Assembly (NCBI GenBank): GCA_017542305.1
Contig: JAFXXK010000020.1
Span: 39,014-103,013 of the forward strand
DNA length: 64,000 bases
Reading direction: 5' to 3'
From: a bacterium
GTDB lineage: Bacteria; Cyanobacteriota; Vampirovibrionia; Gastranaerophilales; Gastranaerophilaceae
The notes under the pieces are model-generated. The model saw only the letters and a list, made by a program, of their open reading frames with translations. It made no database searches and had not been told where the DNA came from. Position numbers and translations under genes: made by a program. This document shows, piece by piece, positions 59,175-64,000 of this stretch; the first letter of the stretch is position 1, and each line of letters begins with the position of its first letter.

Positions 59175-60287
59175 ATGGAAATAAATTTCAGCAAAATAGG
59201 TACAAAAGTAATGGCACTCGCTGACAGAGGTTCAGATAAATTTTATGTCAGATATAACAAAAACGGAATACAAGAGTTAGCATCAGGAAATTATAATTTA
59301 GGCGAAGTTTTGGAAGATGTTTATACCGGTTGTTCAAGTCCTGTTCTTGAAATCAGTTCAAAAACGGCATCCCGTCATAAGAAGGTTGTCATGTCAACCA
59401 AGGACGGTAATGAAGTTATTACGGAGACTCCGTTTATATTTTCAAAGAAAGAGGATGTTCTTTCTTTGCTTCCTGAAACAAAAGGTCGTCTGAAAAAGGT
59501 CGTTTTGAACAGAAAAGAAGCCGGAGATATAATTCTAAAAGATGATGATATCAGAATGTATTTTGCAAGACCTTATTTCAGTGCCAAAAATCCTGTACTT
59601 GAGATTACTTCCAAGAAAGAAGATAAATTTGAAATAGTTGTCATGGAATTAAAAGATGATAAGAATGTTGTTGCAAGGGCGGCTTTTTCAAAGAGTAAAG
59701 ATGGAAACGGTAAACGTGTCAGAAAATACCATTTCTTTAATGAAACTTCTGTTAATACAGGAAATGCTGTTAACGGAAGAGAAAAGAAAAACAGTATAGA
59801 CTTGCTGCCCAGAAAACTGGCAGAAAGAATAAATATGTTAAGTGATTACCTGTTAATGGAAAGAGAACGGGTAATGCTCAATGATAAGTTTGCCTTAAAT
59901 GGAGCAAAACGCAAATCCGAAATACAAATCGGTGAGCTTATGGGATTAACGAAAGAGCGTGTAAGACAGATTATTCAAAATGCTGTAGATAAAGTAAGAG
60001 AATATAACCTAACTCCGGAGATGGCTGAAAATTACCAAAAGTATTCTAAAACACCAAAATATTTATCGAAAGAAGAAGTAAGAAGCTATAAAAACTTTTT
60101 AAATGATTTACTTTCACAGGATGCAAAACGCCGTGCGAATGCTCTGAGTGCAATTCAGGATATGCTCAGAATTGATGAAATGCGCTCAAGGAAAAAAGTA
60201 TTTAATATAGTACATGATATTCCAACGCAGGCTGAAGAGGTTATACCTTCATCTCCCGTAACAGGAGTTTTTGTCTTAGCAGAATAG
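59175..60287 (+). CDS. Protein with isolated sigma-70 region 4 HTH
   Basis: A 370-residue protein. Residues 212-276 resemble sigma-70 region 4: LAERINMLSDYLLMERERV and IQIGELMGLTKERVRQIIQNAVDKVRE, matching the ExxLG(V/L)TxERVRQI helix-turn-helix that reads the -35 box. No region 2 or 3 is present. The N-terminal 190 residues hold two related units, each with (S/N)PVLEI(S/T)SK followed by VVM and KD (near 55-80 and 139-165), so a duplicated domain of unknown fold. It could be an anti-sigma-like or sigma-mimic regulator of the large exoprotein gene next door; this is inference. GGAG lies 8 nt before ATG 59175. Confidence 0.78.
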   Translation: MEINFSKIGTKVMALADRGSDKFYVRYNKNGIQELASGNYNLGEVLEDVYTGCSSPVLEISSKTASRHKKVVMSTKDGNEVITETPFIFSKKEDVLSLLPETKGRLKKVVLNRKEAGDIILKDDDIRMYFARPYFSAKNPVLEITSKKEDKFEIVVMELKDDKNVVARAAFSKSKDGNGKRVRKYHFFNETSVNTGNAVNGREKKNSIDLLPRKLAERINMLSDYLLMERERVMLNDKFALNGAKRKSEIQIGELMGLTKERVRQIIQNAVDKVREYNLTPEMAENYQKYSKTPKYLSKEEVRSYKNFLNDLLSQDAKRRANALSAIQDMLRIDEMRSRKKVFNIVHDIPTQAEEVIPSSPVTGVFVLAE

Positions 60288-60432
60288 TATTAAAATATGC
60301 AGGCTGAATAGATTTCTTCTACATAATGCAATGTAAATTTTTGTAAAGTTTTTACGAATTTATTAAAGTTTTTGGTGATATATGCCGTAACAGAACACAT
60401 AAAGTATGTAGAAGAACTAGAGGATTTTAGGC

Positions 60433-63400
60433 ATGCTAAGACGTAATAATACCTGTACTAATAACTTACGTTGCATAAAGGCATCATTTTTAGGATTATG
60501 CCTTGTTCTCCCTTGTATAAATTCCGATTCGGCATGGGGCGCTTCTGAAATTACGTCAGTTTATTCTAATATTACGACAGGTCAATATGTAAGTAAGCAA
60601 TTAACAAAGGATTCTAATGGTGCATTCAATCTTACTCCGCATGCAGTAAATGGGAAAACCGGATTAGCAAGATATTCACAATTCAAATTAGAGCAAGGCG
60701 ATGTTGCCAATTTTATCTACAAGGCATATATGGATGTTGGCGGAACAGTTGATATAGATACTTTTATTGCAGAGGTTAACGGCGGCAAGATTAATATTAA
60801 CGGTATAGTTAATACTCTGACAGACTTACCGTCCCAAGGTGGTGTATATAATCCGAATGGTCATCTGGTATTAATTGCACCGGGAGGGCTTGTTGTTGGA
60901 AGTTCAGGTGTTTTAAATGTCGGGCAGTTATCAGTATTTACTCCTGAAATTCAAACTTATTCACATTATTCTAAGTATCCTGAATATATAAGAGAAATCG
61001 GCGAGAGTTATACTCCGGCTTTTGATAATGAAGCTACTATAAATGGTACTCCTATAGATAAAGCAAGTATAGCCGGAAAGATGGTAGATATTTCGCAATT
61101 GACAAATAATCCAGAGATGCCGAATGCATCTTCAGCCAGTTTTGAAAATAATGGTTTAATAATGTCTGCCCATGGGCTTAGTGTCCAAGCTAACAATATA
61201 AGTAACAGCGGAAGAATAATTAATGGTGCAATACCGAATAACGGCAGTAATATATTGGATTCAACAGATGCAGCGGAAGCACTTTTTGCCAGTCTTGTAA
61301 ATGTAGCTAATAATAATGGCTATAATGGTAATAACAGAGCTCATATTTCATTAAATGCTACAAAAAGTAATACTATTAACGGCCAGATATTAAATGCAGC
61401 TGATGGTAATACTACTATAGCATCGGGAGCAGATGGAATAACTTTTGGCGGTACTTTAAAAAATACCTCAGGTCATATGACTATTACTGCTGATGGCAAT
61501 ATAAATATCAATGATGGAGCATCTGTTACCAATTACGCAGGTGATTTATCCCTAAAATCAGAAGATGGTGCTATTCAAATTTCCGGAGATCTTTCAAATG
61601 CCAATGGCAACATGGATATTAATGCAAAATACAGTGTGGATGTTTATGAGTCAGGCAGGGTTAACTTGAGAGGTAAGAATACCGGTGTCAGTGAACCTAC
61701 AATGACTATAAATGCAGCTGATATGACAATTTTTGGTAAAATAGAAGCAGATGATCGTGCAGCGATAAATATAGGCGCAATCGGTACTATGTATATGAAT
61801 GCATCACATCAAGATGGAAACGGCAATGAAATTAATAACATTAAAAGTGTCGGTGGTAACGTTACCTTAGATGTATTCGAAATCACTCCATATAATAATT
61901 ATAATGGCGACAAAAATAAATATGTAAATATAAAAACTGAAAATGGAGCCAATCTTGATATTACGGCAGTTGGGAATATCGGTACTAATTATACAAAGAA
62001 TGACAGCAAAAATACAGGTATATTAGATTCTACTCTGAAAGTATCTGTAGACGGAAATCTTAAAGCTACAAGTAATAACGGGCATGTTCATATCTCCAGT
62101 CTTAACAAAAACCTGAAAGTAGATACAATTCAGGCAAAAGAAGATATTATACTTATTGCAGACAGTTATGATCCTACAAAATCCAATAACGGTTCAAATG
62201 AAGCAGCTTATGATATCACAGGTGTCACCCGTACACAATATGATTCATCTACTCCTCACTTGCAGGCTAATGGAATGGAGGTTATTGCTTCCGGCAAAAT
62301 TGGTAATGGTACGGATGATCCGTTAACCATAATTCAGGACAATGCATATTTTGATAAAACTATCACAAGAGAAGAACTCTGTACGGAATATACAGGAAAT
62401 GGACGCAGAACAGGGGAGCAGACTCTTCCTGTAAATATACTCGCAAATGGCGATATATCTTTAAGAGGTGTCGGTAAAATTACTACATATAAAAATGGTG
62501 GTCCAAGCTATTACTACGATGATTATGATGAAAACTACTTAGGCTGGGCTATGGAATTTGATCCGTATTCTGCGGATGGGATGAACCAGAGTAAGATTGC
62601 CAGTTATGGTAATGCTGATGTTGAAATTAATTCCATAATTTCAAGAAACGGTTCCGTAAATGCAGAATTTAATGGTGATGTCTATATAAATCAGGTTACA
62701 TCTAATGATAAAGTAAATATTAAAGCTCATGGTACCAATATGGTAATTACGCATCTTGGTGAAACTCCTGATTATAATAATGGTGATTATTTTGGTACAA
62801 ATACAAATAATGTAATTCCTAACAGAGCAGTATTAACCGCTACGGATATGAAGTCAGATACTCAATATTATACTACAGGTGGTCTTCCTTCAGTAAATCC
62901 TTTTACCGGACAAATACAAGATAATAGTAAAACATATTATTATCAGCCATATTCTACAATAGTTGTACAAGGCGGACGCTTGAAAGGTGATGGTAAGGGC
63001 AGAGAATCAGCAGATAAAGATCAAGATTTACAGCTGATTGCAGATCATTCTTATGCAGATGGTTATGAATTCTTTAACGGTCCTAATGATGATCGTAAGA
63101 ATATACAATTTGTTGATACTGAGCAGACAAATCCGTATATGTCTTGGGTTCGTGAAAATGATGCAACATCAACTATTCAAAGTGTCAAATCAGGGGTATC
63201 TGCTATATCTGTCAGAGCTACTGCGGTTCGACCAAAAGATATGCCAACAGGGGTTTATGCAAATACAATAAATGCTACCAGAGAAAAACCGGTTGATCCT
63301 CAAGACCCGTCCGCAGGAACAATGGGCTATTATTATGGCGGCAGTACACAATATACCGATAAAGACTATGATGGTCCCAATAATAATAGTCTAGACACAT

Positions 63401-64000
63401 ACCTGTATGGTGGAACATATGACGATGATAACCTTGTAATTCCGCGTCAGATTGAGCAGAAAGAAAATCCGCCTGTCATAGATCCTACATCAGATTACCC
63501 AACAACAGATAACCCAACCACGGATAACCCAACAACGGATAATCCTACAACGGATAACCCGACAACGGACAACCCAACCACGGATAACCCAACAACGGAT
63601 AATCCGACTACGGATAATCCTACAACAGATAACCCAACAACGGATAACCAGACAACGGACAACCCGACCACGGATAACCCGACAACGGACAACCCGACCA
63701 CGGATAACCCGACCACGGATAATCCTACAACGGATAATCCTACTACGGATAACCCGACCACAGATAATCCGACTACGGATAACCCGACCACGGACAATCC
63801 TACTACGGATAATCCGACCACGGACAACCCGACAACAGATAACCCAACAACGGATAATCCTACAACAGATAATCCAACCGCAGACAATCCGACAACGGAT
63901 AATCCTACAACGGATAATCCTACAACAGATAACCCAACAACGGACAATCCTACTACGGATAATCCTACAACGGATAATCCTACAACAGATAACCCAACAA
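60433..64000 (+). CDS. TpsA two-partner secretion exoprotein (partial)
   Basis: The frame is open from ATG 60433 to the window edge (1189 codons). The N-terminus has an extended signal peptide (to about SAWG, residue 36). A TPS domain follows (about 40-190), with QFKLEQGDVANFIY, GGTVDIDTFIAEVNGGKI, and HLVLIAPGGLVVGSSGVLNVGQLSVFTP. These match the haemagglutination-type NPNGI/NPxGL pattern (here APGGLVVG), which targets TpsB. A beta-helix-like Gly/Asn-rich region fills about 200-1015. It ends in PTTDN pentapeptide repeats from codon 1023. The cognate transporter is most likely the TpsB at 36791. The C-terminus is outside the window. Confidence 0.88.
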   Translation, partial: MLRRNNTCTNNLRCIKASFLGLCLVLPCINSDSAWGASEITSVYSNITTGQYVSKQLTKDSNGAFNLTPHAVNGKTGLARYSQFKLEQGDVANFIYKAYMDVGGTVDIDTFIAEVNGGKININGIVNTLTDLPSQGGVYNPNGHLVLIAPGGLVVGSSGVLNVGQLSVFTPEIQTYSHYSKYPEYIREIGESYTPAFDNEATINGTPIDKASIAGKMVDISQLTNNPEMPNASSASFENNGLIMSAHGLSVQANNISNSGRIINGAIPNNGSNILDSTDAAEALFASLVNVANNNGYNGNNRAHISLNATKSNTINGQILNAADGNTTIASGADGITFGGTLKNTSGHMTITADGNININDGASVTNYAGDLSLKSEDGAIQISGDLSNANGNMDINAKYSVDVYESGRVNLRGKNTGVSEPTMTINAADMTIFGKIEADDRAAINIGAIGTMYMNASHQDGNGNEINNIKSVGGNVTLDVFEITPYNNYNGDKNKYVNIKTENGANLDITAVGNIGTNYTKNDSKNTGILDSTLKVSVDGNLKATSNNGHVHISSLNKNLKVDTIQAKEDIILIADSYDPTKSNNGSNEAAYDITGVTRTQYDSSTPHLQANGMEVIASGKIGNGTDDPLTIIQDNAYFDKTITREELCTEYTGNGRRTGEQTLPVNILANGDISLRGVGKITTYKNGGPSYYYDDYDENYLGWAMEFDPYSADGMNQSKIASYGNADVEINSIISRNGSVNAEFNGDVYINQVTSNDKVNIKAHGTNMVITHLGETPDYNNGDYFGTNTNNVIPNRAVLTATDMKSDTQYYTTGGLPSVNPFTGQIQDNSKTYYYQPYSTIVVQGGRLKGDGKGRESADKDQDLQLIADHSYADGYEFFNGPNDDRKNIQFVDTEQTNPYMSWVRENDATSTIQSVKSGVSAISVRATAVRPKDMPTGVYANTINATREKPVDPQDPSAGTMGYYYGGSTQYTDKDYDGPNNNSLDTYLYGGTYDDDNLVIPRQIEQKENPPVIDPTSDYPTTDNPTTDNPTTDNPTTDNPTTDNPTTDNPTTDNPTTDNPTTDNPTTDNQTTDNPTTDNPTTDNPTTDNPTTDNPTTDNPTTDNPTTDNPTTDNPTTDNPTTDNPTTDNPTTDNPTTDNPTTDNPTADNPTTDNPTTDNPTTDNPTTDNPTTDNPTTDNPTTDNPT
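63499..64000 (+). repeat. PTTDN 15-bp tandem repeats in tpsA
   Basis: About 33 copies of a 15-bp unit encoding PTTDN, in frame, continuing past the window end. A few copies differ: one has Gln instead of Pro (near 63649) and one reads PTADN (near 63880). Synonymous changes (CCA/CCG/CCT, ACA/ACC/ACT/ACG, GAT/GAC, AAC/AAT) are mixed between copies, so the array is not freshly expanded. Confidence 0.95.

Noticed and set aside
63495..63947. Minus-strand 150-residue frame made of VGLSV repeats
   Set aside because: It is the antisense of the PTTDN-coding array; a 15-bp repeat opens several frames. The plus-strand frame continues from the TPS domain.
63499..64000. CRISPR-like regular repeats
   Set aside because: The repeats are 15 bp, contiguous, in frame and without unique spacers, so they are a coding repeat.

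Overview
The window comes from a low-G+C, Gram-negative bacterium of cyanobacterial affinity. The best fit is a gut melainabacterium (Vampirovibrionia, Gastranaerophilales-like); this placement is inferred. The clues are an outer-membrane gene set (TpsB transporter, Skp/OmpH chaperone, heptosyltransferase-type GT9, barrel-like protein), prepilin-like proteins beginning FTLAEVLITLGIIG, and a tRNA-Glu whose 3' end (GGGGGTA, with a G1:U72 wobble) resembles cyanobacterial and plastid tRNA-Glu. Most genes are ordinary chromosomal ones.

Layout. 1-6.7 kb: two small proteins with an N-terminal F-x-G/A tag, folC with an in-frame insertion carrying a dispersed repeat, cysK, two unknown proteins and a DXS-like enzyme. 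6.7-12.1 kb: a barrel-like exported protein and a 1378-residue RTX protein whose N-terminus looks like a papain-type cysteine peptidase. 12.3-21.3 kb: FtsB/DivIC-like protein, TPR protein, secreted HExxH protein, CtpA-type protease, U32 protein, ComM and a GT9 glycosyltransferase. 21.3-25 kb: a second RTX protein, tRNA-Cys, tRNA-Val followed by a hairpin-rich element, and HU. 25-36.5 kb: a methyltransferase-like pterin enzyme, a secreted TPR protein that appears to start with ATT, a lipoprotein, a prepilin gene frameshifted at a G10 tract, thioredoxin/CcdA, ribH, murQ, gpsA, a PSP1-domain protein, an unknown protein, a 54-residue protein and Skp. 36.8-44.5 kb: TpsB, bioD, two prepilin genes, bioA, a CNT nucleoside transporter, and tRNA-Glu followed by a second hairpin-rich element. 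44.6-60.3 kb: two remotely paralogous membrane proteins, each behind a leader with a terminator, plus an SGNH hydrolase, a NarL-type regulator, a phosphoesterase, ispG, a secreted TPR protein, a GHL10 glycosidase-like protein, a beta-lactamase-fold protein, a GT-C-like membrane protein and a protein with an isolated sigma-70 region 4. 60.4 kb to the end: a TpsA exoprotein that runs off the edge through PTTDN pentapeptide repeats.

The genes point to heavy investment in the cell surface: two RTX proteins for type I secretion, a TpsB/TpsA pair about 23 kb apart, at least three prepilin-like proteins and several exported enzymes.

Three non-coding patterns stand out. (1) Seven genes have a -10 hexamer ending exactly 6 nt before the start codon and no Shine-Dalgarno, and an eighth (ctpA) is similar, which predicts leaderless mRNAs. 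(2) Both tRNA-Val and tRNA-Glu are followed by a terminator, an inverted copy of the tRNA 3' end, a chain of hairpins, a direct copy of the tRNA 3' end and another terminator; the two elements share a 15-mer and a 10-mer. (3) Two paralogous genes have attenuator-like leaders.
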